DNA of 64,000 bases. It comes from Typha latifolia. Taxonomy: Eukaryota; Streptophyta; Magnoliopsida; Poales; Typhaceae. The notes beneath the pieces are model-generated. The model was not told the origin of the DNA and did no database searches. It worked only from the letters and a program-made list of their open reading frames with translations. Where the stretch lies: assembly GCA_019914945.1 (NCBI GenBank), contig CM034112.1:3805001-3869000 (forward strand), read 5' to 3'. Positions 11,700 to 24,200 of this stretch are shown piece by piece. The first letter of the stretch is position 1; each line of letters opens with the position of its first letter. The translations under genes were made by a program, and so were the position numbers.

Positions 11700-14600
11700 T
11701 CCCTCCTTAGGTAGCGCTGGGGGACTTTGGCTCCTCTAGCGAGAAGACCTGGAGGTGGAAGTCTTGGAAGCTAATCCTAACTATATATTTGCCATTATAG
11801 GAGGATCTAACAATGAAGCTAGGTGGCTTCTTGGCAGAATTTGTGGCAACACACACCACATGGGCAGCAAAGCTTTTTGGAACAAGATTGGCCACTATGC
11901 TAGCAACTACAATGCTCCACTCTATTGCATGGGCAATTTTAACAACATAGCGAGCCCAACAAAGAAGGAGGGCGGCTTCCCCTCAAATGAGAGAAGAATT
12001 GTAGACTTCACCCACTATATTCACAAAGCTGGTCTCCTAGACCTTGGGTACGTTGACCCAGGGTACACTTGGACAAATAGGCACCCCTTCTCTAGTAGAA
12101 TCAGACAGTGTCTGGATAGACCGTTGCCACGGTCGACTAGTGCAATAGGTTCTCGATAGCTAAGGTACTCCACCTTCCGACCATTGCTAGTGACCGCAAC
12201 TTGCTCATGCTTGAAACTAGCCTAGTGGGCGGACGATTCTCTAGGAGATTCAAGTTTGAAAATTGGTGGACAAAGGTGGCCTTCTTCCTTTTGGCTTGCA
12301 AAGAATTTTACACAACTCTGGACCCAAAAGTAAGCTTCACTAGGAACTTAACAATCTTACGTAGAAACTGCATCAATGGGCCTCAACAAATGTCGATAAT
12401 ATTCCCAAGAAGCTAAAAGCTATTGAACAATAGATTCTTAGGATCTAGTCAACTAGATACTGCGAGGAGGATTGGCAGCATGAACAAGTTCTCTGGGCGC
12501 AACATGATGATCTTTTGCTCAAGTAGGATATCTACTGGCACCAACAAGTAAGAGCTAGATGGCTAACCTACGGGGATCGAAAAAATGGCTACTTCCATGC
12601 CTTGGCAATAGCTAGAAAGAGGAGAAACTCAATTAACTCGCTGCTGATCAATAGTGAATGAACATATGATATGAAGGAGATCAGAGAAGTGTTCCTCACT
12701 CATTTTAGGTCTATATACTCCACTGCTAATCCCCTTTCAATTTTCGCTCATGTTTTGGTTAGTAGGCTCTACTGAACAACATCGCTCCTAGAGAATCAGG
12801 ACAGGCTTAGTGACTATCCGACGATCAAATAGATCTCCGTAGTGCTAAAGGACTTTGCACCAAATCGTGCCCCTGGTTCGAATGGGCTTAACACCAGATT
12901 TTTTTTTTCCAAATAACATGGCTAGAGCTTAAAACAAGCATTCTCAAGGTAATCATTTGATTCTTTGATCATGGCAGTTTGGATAGAGTCACTAACTATA
13001 CAAACATTGTTTTGAATCCCAAAAAATACAAATGCATCAAGCATAAGCGACTTCAAACCTATCAACCTTTGCAATACCACTCTCAAGCTCATTACCAAAT
13101 TGCTGGCAAATAGGATGAAGCCTCGTCTAGATGGAATTATCATCAACATGCAAAGTGCATTCATAATTGCTCAAGAGGTGGTTAGTTTCACCAAAAGCTC
13201 AACGAGCACCAAGGGCTCCTTTTGACTCAAGGCAGATCTGTCTAAAGCCTTTAATAGAATGGAGTGGCGCTTAGTCTGTGATGGTCTTAGGCTCATGGGT
13301 TTTCATTGTAAATTCATTCAACTAATTTACATGTGCATTTTTACTATGACTCTATGAGTATAACAATAGAGATCAACGGCCATACGGGCAGGAGGTTTTC
13401 ACCAACGAGAGAATTATGGTAGGAGTATCCCCTCCCTATATATGTTCATCGTGGGCTCATATATTCTATATTTTTCTTTTAGAACACGAGATGAGCATCA
13501 ATAGATTAAGGAGGATTAGGGTTGCCCGACAAGCTCCTCCTCTCCCCTAGCTCATGTTCACATATGACATCAATTTTGACAAATCAATGGCCTACTTCAT
13601 CTAGAAAACATCGCAACTCAACCACAACTCAGTGCTAGCTATTCTAGGAGTAAAAATGCTCAATGACAAAGATCTCTATCTAGGCAACCCACTCATTATG
13701 CCCAAAACAAAATGAGAAGCGTTCAAGTTTGCAGCTGATATGATCAGAACAAGGCTAGAAGGATAATAAAGGGAAGCTTCTTTCCCATGCAGGAAGACTA
13801 ATATTGATCAAGTTAGTTCAGGCCTCGATTCCTATATTTTTCATGACAAAGAATATTTTCCTTGTTAACCTAATCAAGAACCTAAATGCTTTACTAAGAG
13901 ATTTTTGGTGGGGTGTAAAGGAAGGCCGTCATCATCTCTACCTTAGGAGATGGGATGAGATCTGCAAGGATATGACAAGTGGAAGCCTCGGAATTAGAAA
14001 ACTCTCTTTGGTCAACAAAGCTTTAGTGGCTAAACTAGTTTTGAGGCTCGTGAAGGATCCCATGAGTCTTTGGGCTATGGTTCTAAAGGTAAGATACTTT
14101 CCCTATGGTTCATTCTAGATGGCTAGGCCAAAAGGTGGAAAGTCTTGGATATGGTCTTCCATTCTTCAAGTCAGGGATGAGGTCAAAACTAACCTGAGAT
14201 GGCTGGTAAGAGATGGAAAATCTATTTCCATTGATCAAGATCCTTGGGTACCCCTAGGGATCTTGCTAGCACTAAGCTCCCCCAAGGCATTTACAATGTG
14301 AATCATTTGATGATGGAGCAAGGATGGAATGAGGCCTTTATTGATTCCATCTTTCAACATGAAACGGTAGACACGATCAAGAGAATAGAGCTCACCAACT
14401 CTAGGTGCCAGGAACTAAACAAACTTGTTCGGATGCCATCCACCAATGGGATTTTCTCGTCAAAATTGGCCTACAAGGTTCTATCAGATAGGAGTTGGAG
14501 CAGCTCATCATCCGACCAAAGAAGATCATCTAGAAGACTATCTAGACTTGTAGCTCTGCCATAATGAAGGTCGGGAATTTTGTTTGGAGATGCTTAGTCA

Positions 14601-14770
14601 GCGCCATCCCTATGGGAGCAGTGATTAAGAGGAGAGTTCAAAGGGTGGAGGAAGTGTACGCAGTTTGTTATGAGGAATAGGAGACAATTGAACACCTCCT
14701 AATACATTACAACTTGGCTTGTGCAGTCTGGTTTGCGAGCAGCTTGGGTTTACTATACCCACCCTCATGT
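11700..14770 (+). pseudogene. LINE ORF2 remnant (endonuclease, RT, zf-RVT)
   Basis: Endonuclease-type sequence occurs at about 11755-12130 (CMGNFNNI, GLLDLGYVDPGYTWTN). The linker with RARWLTYGDRKNGYFHALA lies near 12550. The RT region with APNRAPGSNG lies near 12860; the usual catalytic FADD motif is degraded near 13555. The C-terminal zf-RVT part (LRDFWWGVKEGRHHLYLRRW, GGKSWIWSSIL, WVPLGI, FVWRCLVSAIPMGAVIKRRV) covers about 13880-14740. Stops and frame changes are frequent, so it is not functional. Confidence 0.85.
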
Positions 14771-15722
14771 TAGTTTAGAAGACTAAATACTAAATCTAAA
14801 GGAAAACTTATCTAAGGAGCTGATGGGCCAAGTTTTCACGACAATGTGGGTCTTATGCAACCTCTCCACAATGGATTATCCATAAGATTAAAAGGCTGCT
14901 TGTTAACCCTAAGGATGATATGTCTAGCTTCCTAGAGGAGAAGGAAACTACTAGCATGGACTCACCGGAGAAAGGTGATCTTATCTTCTGGATGGAAGCA
15001 ACCTAGAAGGGGAGTGATGTCGAGGGAATAAGGATTATTATCTCTGAAATTATAAGGAAGTTTTACTAGGCCAAGTCTCACCCTACCGACTTTCTTTGGA
15101 GGTTTACCTATATTAAATATTACAATATGGTAAGATTATCATGCATTTGGTAATAGTTTATGTGAAAATATTCTAATAAGAGTTCCCTATCGAATTATAT
15201 ATATCAATCAGTAAATTATGAAGAATTAATTATTTCTAGGCATAATTCCAAAGATATGCACAAGTACAATTTGGGAAGTTCTCTGTTAAATGGGTTGAAA
15301 GTTCAAATAAATACAGGAACTGATTTAGTAAAAAAGATATATAAAGAGTTAAAATAATTTGAAAAATAAGAACATGACGTAAAATGTATTATACCTTTTT
15401 TTTTATATGCATATATCTATTATTATACGTCAAACTAAAAGTAGGGTAAAGAGGCCAACTTAGTCTCTCTCATCCCCTATCTCAATTATTACTACCAAAT
15501 AATTTACATAACAATTACATCTTAACCTTCATTTTACAATGAAATACCAAAAAAGAAAAGCAATAGCACCATATTTTATTTCATGATAAGTTTCTATTTC
15601 ATTTATATCCTTGATCTTTTTTTTGATCCCCCAATGGAACTGGTAAAGATTGCTAAAAAATTGAAGCACCACACATCTGAGAGTTGGATTTAAGAAGAAC
15701 ACTATCTATTAAAAAATGTGCA
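14771..15722. other. Intergenic, 3' side of the PPR gene
   Basis: The first part may be the decayed LINE tail; from about 15110 it is AT-rich and includes the likely 3' UTR and terminator region of the PPR gene. No further gene was recognised. Confidence 0.45.
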
Positions 15723-17657
15723 TCATAATTTATTGCTGAAACAAATGTAACTAGGACTTCTCATTTCATAATTTAACAACCCTATAATATCATACACATC
15801 TGTTACCTGATTAAGATTTTGACTTCCTGATACAAACACCCTAATCATGTTTCCCACTTCTATCCAACTACAACCAGGTGATTTCTTCACTCCTTGCTCC
15901 ACCATTACCCTTCTTACCCTTTCTGCTTGCTTCCATTGCCCACTGGCACAATACAAGTTGGAAAGCATTACATAACCAACCTCATTTTGAGGTTCCACAT
16001 TAACCAACTCCTCTCCAACCTTACTTCCAATGCTAACATTCCTATTAACATAGCAGGCACTGAGCAAAGACTCACATAAATCATTTGTTCCTTCGCCAAG
16101 CATCTTTGAGAATTTCTCGAGCAACTTGCTCGCATCTCGCAAACGCCCCGCTCTTGCAAACATGTCGATGATGCAAGTCACATGGTCTGCATTTGGTTTC
16201 ACCCCATGAATTAATTCCATCATCTCAAACAAGGCCTTACCCTGATCAAGTAGCCCAGAATGACTGCATGCTGTAAAGAGACCTATGAAGGTAACCTCAT
16301 CAGGCTCGACCTTGCGAGACAACATGTCTTTGAACAAACCCAACGCTTTTGTTGCCCATCCATGGAGAGCAAAGCCAAATAGCATTGAGTTCCAAGACAC
16401 TATATCTTTCCTACTGATGCTGTCAAACACTTTGTTTGAGCTTTGGATGTCACCACACTTAGCATACATGTCTACTAAGCCATTAGCTACATAGACATAA
16501 GAACAAACACCACTTTGAATGACACAGTTATGAACCATCTTTCCACATCTTAAAGCCACCGTGATAGCACAAGCATGAAGCACCACACCAAAAGTAAAAT
16601 CATCGGGCCTGATGTAATTCTTCGTCATGTCGATGAAGAGTGCAAGGGCCTCCTCCCCATTTCCGTTTCTCACAAACCCGGCAATCATTGATGTCCATGA
16701 GATGTTGTTGGTCTCTGGTGCCCTTTGCAACAACAAAAGAGCTTGTTGCACATTGCCAAACTTCATGTTTGCGTTGATCATCACATTCCATGAGACTTGA
16801 GTTCGAGCCTTCATGGACTCAAAGATCCTCAATGCATCATCCCGGAAGCCAAATTCAGCATAAAAGCTGAGCAACGCATTATTAACCTCAACAACAGCAT
16901 CGTGCCCTCTTTGGATTAGTATTGCATGGATCATACAGCCAAAGTACTGTTCCAGCAGCTCTGAGCAGGCATTCATGATGATTACATATGTTGCATCATC
17001 TGCTTCAAAGCCCAAAATCCTCATCTTCTTGAACAATTCTAAACACAATTCACTATCACCAATCTGAGCATAGCCCTTGATCAATATATTCCAGGCAACA
17101 GTACTTCTAGTAGACATTTCATCGAAGAGCTTAAGCGCATTATCAAACTGACCAGAATTTACATATGCATAGAGAAGAGAACACCAAGATAGATCGTTGC
17201 GCTTCTCCATCTCCCCGAACACTAATGCAGCATCTGAGGGGCACTCGCACTTTGCATACATGTCGACGAGGGAATTAGCAACAGGCAATGAGGACTGGAA
17301 GCCGACATGAACCAGGAGCGCATGGAGCATCCTCCCAGTGCCGAGATCATGGATGTTCGCGGAGGCCGCGATAGCCGCTGTAAAGGAGAAAGCATCGGGT
17401 CTCTCAGAACAAAATCTCATACGGGAGAAGAGGGAAAGGGCATCTCTGGAATAGCCCGAGTGGGAATAGGAAGTGAGCATCGCGTTCCATGCGATCGTGT
17501 CTCGCTCCGGCATTTCATCGAACAACTTGCGCGCGGATGATAGGAGGCCCGAGCGCGCAAGGGAGACGATCCTGGAGGTGGCAGATATGATAGCTGGGCG
17601 AGTAAACCGTAAGTTCACTATACTCCTGACGCATTTTATTGGTGCCTTTAGGCACAT
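15723..17657 (-). CDS. PLS/E-class pentatricopeptide repeat protein, At2g36980-like
   Basis: Intronless gene for a 644-residue PPR protein. PPR proteins bind organelle RNA sequence-specifically; E-class members usually guide C-to-U editing or related RNA processing. Helical repeats run from about residue 25 to about 530 (examples: ARKLFDEMPERDTIAWNAML, NSLVDMYAKC, GLVDMYAKCGDIQSSNKVFD, DIVSWNSMLFGFALHGWATK), alternating in PLS fashion. The C-terminal E/E+ part contains YVMLSNLYCASGQWKQAERV and KKSPGCSWIEVGNMIRVFVSG and ends without a DYW deaminase, so a deaminase would come from a partner. The basic, Arg-rich start (MCLKAPIKCVRS...) suits a mitochondrial or plastid targeting peptide. The open frame reaches 17714, but only through a TTG; the first ATG is at 17657. 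Similarity to At2g36980 is from recalled motif order; orthology is likely but unproven. Confidence 0.93.
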   Translation of the reverse strand: MCLKAPIKCVRSIVNLRFTRPAIISATSRIVSLARSGLLSSARKLFDEMPERDTIAWNAMLTSYSHSGYSRDALSLFSRMRFCSERPDAFSFTAAIAASANIHDLGTGRMLHALLVHVGFQSSLPVANSLVDMYAKCECPSDAALVFGEMEKRNDLSWCSLLYAYVNSGQFDNALKLFDEMSTRSTVAWNILIKGYAQIGDSELCLELFKKMRILGFEADDATYVIIMNACSELLEQYFGCMIHAILIQRGHDAVVEVNNALLSFYAEFGFRDDALRIFESMKARTQVSWNVMINANMKFGNVQQALLLLQRAPETNNISWTSMIAGFVRNGNGEEALALFIDMTKNYIRPDDFTFGVVLHACAITVALRCGKMVHNCVIQSGVCSYVYVANGLVDMYAKCGDIQSSNKVFDSISRKDIVSWNSMLFGFALHGWATKALGLFKDMLSRKVEPDEVTFIGLFTACSHSGLLDQGKALFEMMELIHGVKPNADHVTCIIDMFARAGRLRDASKLLEKFSKMLGEGTNDLCESLLSACYVNRNVSIGSKVGEELVNVEPQNEVGYVMLSNLYCASGQWKQAERVRRVMVEQGVKKSPGCSWIEVGNMIRVFVSGSQNLNQVTDVYDIIGLLNYEMRSPSYICFSNKL

Positions 17658-18223
17658 CAAATGGAGTTGGATTGGAGTTGGCCGCTTGGGGACGAAGAGA
17701 CTCTGTTTTTCCAAGTAGTAGTGAGCTACGGCCCTACGTGAGGCGTTGTAATATTGAATATCGAACGGCTTTACTACGGAGCTAAAAATCTTTTATTCAG
17801 AACGAATATCAAATATATCTATAAGAACTTCAGATATCAGTAACATATAATTAAATTAGAAACTCATATAAAAGTTTTAAAAAGTCTTTTAAATCACTAT
17901 TTTTGTAATATTTTAAACTAAATAATATATAGATAATATTTCTGATAATATTTTTCAACACACATCCGTATGTGGGTATATACTATTATTTTTAAACTAA
18001 ATAATACTGATATGAATTCAGATATTCAAATTTATTTCGACCAGTTTTGATCCCTTGGACTGACACTTTAAACCTTGAGTTCAGTATATTGCATATCAGA
18101 GCAGCTCAACAACCTAGCACGAACCTAAAAGCGGATAATAAGGAAAATGAAGCAATTCATTTATTAAATGTGAGAGTAACAATTTAACTTCTACGGTCAA
18201 TGGATTCTCCCAAATCATCCAAT
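17658..18223. other. Intergenic between the reductase 3' end and the PPR start
   Basis: Holds the likely promoter and 5' leader of the PPR gene on its left side and the reductase 3' UTR on its right. Mostly AT-rich. No separate gene or repeat was recognised. Confidence 0.5.
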
Positions 18224-21200
18224 TTATGCATATAGATCTACGCCCCAAAACTTGGCTGGCTGATTCGTACGATACTTCCGATCGATACCTTTAATTTTGT
18301 CCATGTCTTCTTCCGTTATCGTAAAGTCAAACACTTGGAAGTTTTCATGGAGCCTGTCAAGTTTTGAGCTCTTGGGAATAACAGTAGTGTTTCTTTGGAT
18401 GCCCCACCTCAGGACAAGTTGAGCTACTGTCTTGTTGTATTTCTCTGCCAAACTCTGATTCATATAAGAAAAGAATGGTCATCTTATGTATAATATGAAG
18501 CCTTAGTAGGAATAGAAATTGATAACAAACTGAATGAATTACAAAGAAGATATTTTTACCTTGACAACTGGATCTTCAAGACATGAGATGGTACCAAACC
18601 ATTCGGCATTTGCAGCTGCGCCACCAAGAGGAGTGTGTGCAGTAACGCAGATGCCATGCTTTTGGCAGAATTTAACAAGTGAATCGCGTTGGAAATAGGG
18701 GTGTGTCTCAATTTGATTCACTGCCGGCTTTATTTTGGAGTAAGCTAGACAGTCTCTCGTAAGAAAGATGTCATAGTTGCTGCAATCATCAAATTAGTCC
18801 AGTAGTATGAAAAGGTACACTAGACTTCTATTTGTCGAGGAAATAAGACAAAGACAAGACTGTTTTGATTCTTTGATTCCAAGGGTATTGCAGTAGTAAT
18901 AGAAAGACTTAATAAATTAACACCAAGAGTCATCATTCTGAAGATTATCAACAAACAAAGGAAACAAATTTAATTCCCGAACGAAAATAAAAAGATTGTA
19001 TGATCTTCAGAAAAGGCTGAGTGGGACAATATGAAGTACTTCATATGCAAACCTTCAGCTTTGCAAATTATTGGATATATTCAGGCTTCAACAAAAAAAA
19101 AATTTCAAAAAAGATAAAACTTAGGTGTTAAGACTCGAGAATAAATAATACGAATAATTTCACTTAGACCCTCTAAACTATCGCTCATTTTCACATATAT
19201 CTTTAAAACTTTTTCAGTACATATAGACTCCTAAACTATTAGAAACCCCTTAAATCCAAGATTTCTAGTAATTGAGATTGAGATCGACCAGCTGAAAATA
19301 AGACATGTATCAGCTGTATCGAACCAAATAAACTATTTTTAATTATATAAAATTATAAAAACAGCTATGAGATGCAGAAAAATCCAAAAAAACCAGAAAA
19401 ATTAACATGGGAAAATCACCCACCCTCTTTGTCTAGTCTCTCTATCTCTCTCTCCTCTCTATCTCGGCTACTGTAGGAACAAAAATAGGGCCACAAAGGT
19501 GAGGAGAAAGGGAGATATAGAGGAGAGGGACAGAGGAGGGATGGAAAAGAGAAGAGAGAGATGAGAAAAAAAGAAAGAAAAATGACCCTAACAAAAGAAG
19601 AGAGAAACAGAGAGAGATTGATCTTGTTGGGGATTTACTCGTCGTCAGTCACTATGGCTCACAATGCCTTGTTGTTGCCCAATCAAGAAGAAAGAAATGA
19701 GACAGAGAGAGAGATGGAGGAGTTGAGAGTGTTAGAGAGAGAAGGAAAAGTTAATTTTAATATGGGTTTTGGATTAGGGTTAGATCCAACCAGTTAATAT
19801 CAGTAGGTTTCAGAACTGTTTCAATCAGAACAACCAAAATGGATCCAAAATCGCCCACTTTGGTCCAATCCAGCTGAAATCGGGATTGACTATGGACAAT
19901 CCCGATCCTTCGGCCAATTCGGATCTCGGTCAGTTGAAACTGGGAATCTTGCTCAAATTCCCTTTCCATTAGTTCCCCATTATGTTCTCTATCCATAAAT
20001 TGTCTCATGGCTTGCACGAGTGGATTTGTGATCTTTATGCCCTTATTTTGGAGAAAAAGATGAAAGAAATTATAATGTAGAGGGGTTTCATTTTTGTCTT
20101 TTTCAACTTTTCCATTGATGACATCAGAGAGTTTAGAGATTTCAAATAGTTTAGGAGCTCTATATGTACCAAAAAGAATTTAGATTATATATGCAAAGAT
20201 AGATAATAGTTCAGGAGGTCTAAGTAAAATTATTTTTAAATAATATACCATCTTTCAAACTCCCAAGCTAAAAATATATGATTAACTGATATTGAAATGT
20301 GATTAATGGATTGACAGAACAATATTATGAGCTACTTAAGCATAAGATCTGAAGGTAAAAGAGAATCAATATCCTAGCCATTTTCATATTCCATATATAT
20401 CACATGCATCAAAACTCCACCATACACCATGAGAAACTTGGATTGGATTGGTGTTCATTATTCAATATCTTTATGTCCTAGAAAGAGGTCAGAACAATGA
20501 CTGAATTATAAATATTGAAAATCTGGAGGTCCTAAAACAAGAAACTACAAGAGATCAAATATGTGCACAAGTATATCCAATGGTTTGAATAAAAAGGCTG
20601 AGGTAGACAGAAGAGTATGCAAGTTCTTTTTTCTTTTAATTTTTCTATTACAGCCATGGATGGCCGTGATCGGTCGGCACTTGGCATGGGGTGTGCCAGT
20701 GCGACCCGTGCCAACCCGTGCTAGTCCAGTCAATGTGACACGTGGGGCTCTTTTTTTTTAAAAAATTCTATCCTCATCACTCAGTTTTAAATTGACTAAT
20801 CAATTGATCATTTAGTGATAATAATAAGACTAGAAATGATAATAATGATGATGATAATAATAAGACTCAATCTGATGGCGATGATGATAGAGATGAGATA
20901 TGCGTCCCCATTACACAACCTTCATAGAGAAGTATTATTTTTACAAAGGATTTGAGTCTATAGGTAGTATAGGTAGTAAAACACTAAGAGAGGTGTACCC
21001 GCAGGATGATATGAGTTCATCATAATTAATATCATATCAATTACACCCACCAGATCCAGAACACTCTTATTATACTCTATATTCATAATCTGCATATGCT
21101 TATAATGTGCCTATACCTGACTGGAACCGTTCATTCTCGTGCATATTTAATATTCATATCATATCATAGAAGAATTACAAAATTTATATTTATATAAAGA

Positions 21201-24200
21201 CTGTGAGATGTTGTGACAAGCAATGCTATTACTCTATCAGTGAATAAGTTTTAAAGAATATCGACAGTATTTAATGCAACATTCTCATGCTATTCTTGTG
21301 CCGGCAAAATAAAATCTTTAATCCTCCTCGTTATTTTATGTTAAATAAAATATTAATTTTAATTATTAAACTATTACCAATTATATTATGTGTTTAATTA
21401 TATTATAGAGTGAATATCTTCAATCATAGTATGTGTTGAATAATATTTATATTTAATTATTGTTTTATCTTTAATAAAATAGGTCATTTATAAAAATAAT
21501 CTAAAGATAAAGCATTACTATGTAGGTTTTAAACTTTTAATACATATATTTAAACCAAAAACCAAAGATTGATATATCGAAAACCCAAAAACATTTTTAA
21601 ATATTCTAAAAAGTTTGCTAAAATACATAAGTGTGTGGCATTGGCACGGCGGGCGTGTCGGGCATGACCATTGTTGGTTACAACCAACTTGGAGTGAAAG
21701 GATTTCTCAAAGGACATAGAACCTTACCAAAATCACACTATCATAGCTATCCTTGTGCAACCAAACCTAGCTGTTGCTTTTCTGGTAAAACATTCTTCCT
21801 AATAATAAGTTTTTTGCTAGACCATAAAGATAAGAGAGAAGGAACAAATTTAATTCAATGAGGAGCTCCTATAAACCCAAGATATACAAATCTTGAAACT
21901 GAATAAAATCCCTCTATTTTTATATGCAAAATGGAGGGGACTACACCTTGGATGTGTTTTAGTGTTTTTTCCTTTCTCCTTCCATCCATCCTCAACCAAG
22001 CTCTAGTCAATAATGTTAAAAATATCTTCTTGATAGTAGGAAGAGTCAAGGATTGTCGTGTCAAACACTTGTTAGCATGGCACAAGCCACAACACGTATC
22101 CCCTATGCCACAAGAACAACGAAGATTTTACTTTCGTCCGTCATTGCCTCTCATCTTCTCCCTCCTCTGCAGCCTTCCATTTTGTGCCCACCTCCGCTTC
22201 TACCTTCAATTCTACATTTGCCTCTGCCTCCTGCAAGCTTTTTTAGGTTTTATAAGATAAGAGGAAGAAGACAATGTAATTGGATCATCTTCTATTCTCA
22301 TGATTTGCTTGAGAATAAGTTAGGATCCTCTTTCTATATTTGTTCTGAGAGTAAGTGAAGATCAGCTTTTAAAGCGGATCCTAACTTATTCTCGTGTGGA
22401 TCGTGAGATTTGAAGAGGATCTAATTAGATCACCTTCTTCCTCTCTATATTTCTCTCAAAAAGCGGGGCATGCCGATGGTAATTCATAAGAGAGGTAACC
22501 TTCTCCCTTTGTTAATTTATAGTGGCTCTTCTCTCCTCAACTCTCACCTCTCTCTTGGGTTATTCTACTAAACTATTGTTTGGAGTTCTATAACTCCCCA
22601 AGAGCCTCATCAACTCTATGGTGAGTAGCGAACAGCCCAAGCTTCGCAAAAAAGGAAATGAAACTAGACCTCAGCCAGTGCATGCTGATTCCAGAGTTCC
22701 ATTGACTGGACCATATATCTTGACATACATGGTAAGATACTTTTTCTTATGCCTAGCATTCTAGTAATTAGGTCTTGGGAAAAAAAATTGTTTGCTATGA
22801 TCAATCTGCACAAAATCTTCTTCTTCAATATCTTATTATTCTTTTTATAACAGTAAACTGGACAATGGAAATTGCTATGGAAGTGGTAGTATTTAGTTTG
22901 TACAATCAGCAAGCATCTTGTTATCTTATTTGTGAATGAGTGTAGCTATGCTAGTACACATGGTCCAATTAGTGGGCACCTTAAAACCACACTTCTGTGG
23001 TTGGTGCAATCCGGTCCCCTCTCATGTTCAAGCTTGAAGATTTTTGGACTCATTGCACCCATAGCCAAGAAAAAGATGAGATTTTTTGACTCTGAGAATT
23101 TCTAAGACCTTAAACTGCTATGGAGAATAACAACAGAAAAAGGCCAGGATAAACCATGTGTTGAAGAAGGGTCACCCTTATATGTAAGCGAGGGCATGTC
23201 CCTAGTCCTTGTTTCTTTTGGCCTACTATATAAGAGCAAAAGGATATGCAGTATATCATGTAGACATGTAGAAAAAGGAGCAGATAGGACTTAGGAGAAT
23301 GAGGTAACAGGTAATGTATCTTGTAGATCTAGAGATTATGATCAAATAGTGGACGAACATATTGAACTACCCGAGGTAAAGATGGCAGGCAAATTAGTAG
23401 TACCGTAGGATTACAAGGAGAAGAAAGAAATCTCATCATAAAAGAACAAAAAGGATTCAGAGGAATAAAGAAGAAAAAGATGATCATTATCTTTTCTTTC
23501 AATAGATTAATCTGAAAATGGCATTGCCAATGAGCCTCTAACAGAAGCAAACCTACCCAAAGAAATAGGGATTTTAGCACCCTCTAATTTCTAGTTAATT
23601 AGAACTAAGTAGAAAGGGGAACCTAATGGTACAAGATATTCAACTCCAAGCAAAAATCATCAAAAGTTAAAATCAAACTAAAATTAAAAAAGTTCAACTT
23701 CAGTAATAGTCTAGTTTGGCACAGCTCTATCTCATCTTGAGGTTACTTGTCTATCCTACACCAAATCACGCCAGTAAGAAGAGAAAATCCAATCACAGAG
23801 GCAAGTACGCATTATTGGATAAAATGATGCAAAAGTAATATTAAATCCTACAATTCAAAATTTTTCTATATAGCAGAATGACACATCAAAATAAGAGAGA
23901 GGAATAACTAGTTAATGGAAGTTCAAGTTAGTTGCTAAAAACAGTGAATGTGTATCCTTGTAGGCATAGAAAATTGGAAACACATGTAATATGAGAATAA
24001 AGGTGAATTGCATAGGTTATTTTACCTAATACCAATGCTGCGAACCAGTCCCACAGAAACAAGTTCTTCCATAGCATGCCATGTAGTCTCCAACGAAATG
24101 GTTGTATCTATCTCAAGTATACCTTCATCATCAAGAGCACTGGCAGTTGTTCCAACCCCTAAAATATATACATGAAAGAGTAAAAGAAGTATAGACACAT

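Larger units (their letters stand above)
10731..14770 (+). mobile_element. Decayed plant LINE (L1-type non-LTR retrotransposon)
   Basis: An ORF1-like fragment is followed by an endonuclease, reverse transcriptase and zf-RVT region in the order expected of plant LINEs, all on the plus strand and broken by many stops. It starts directly at the Copia 3' LTR, so the Copia element probably landed in or beside its 5' end. Neither a poly-A tail nor target duplications could be fixed, so the outer limits are approximate. Confidence 0.85.

Noticed and set aside
17658..17714. N-terminal extension of the PPR protein to 17714
   Set aside because: The extension begins with TTG, not ATG, and no upstream ATG exists before an in-frame stop.
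19561..19797. Plus-strand 78-codon frame rich in Arg/Glu
   Set aside because: It is a GA-repeat translation inside hAT-like copy C in an intron.
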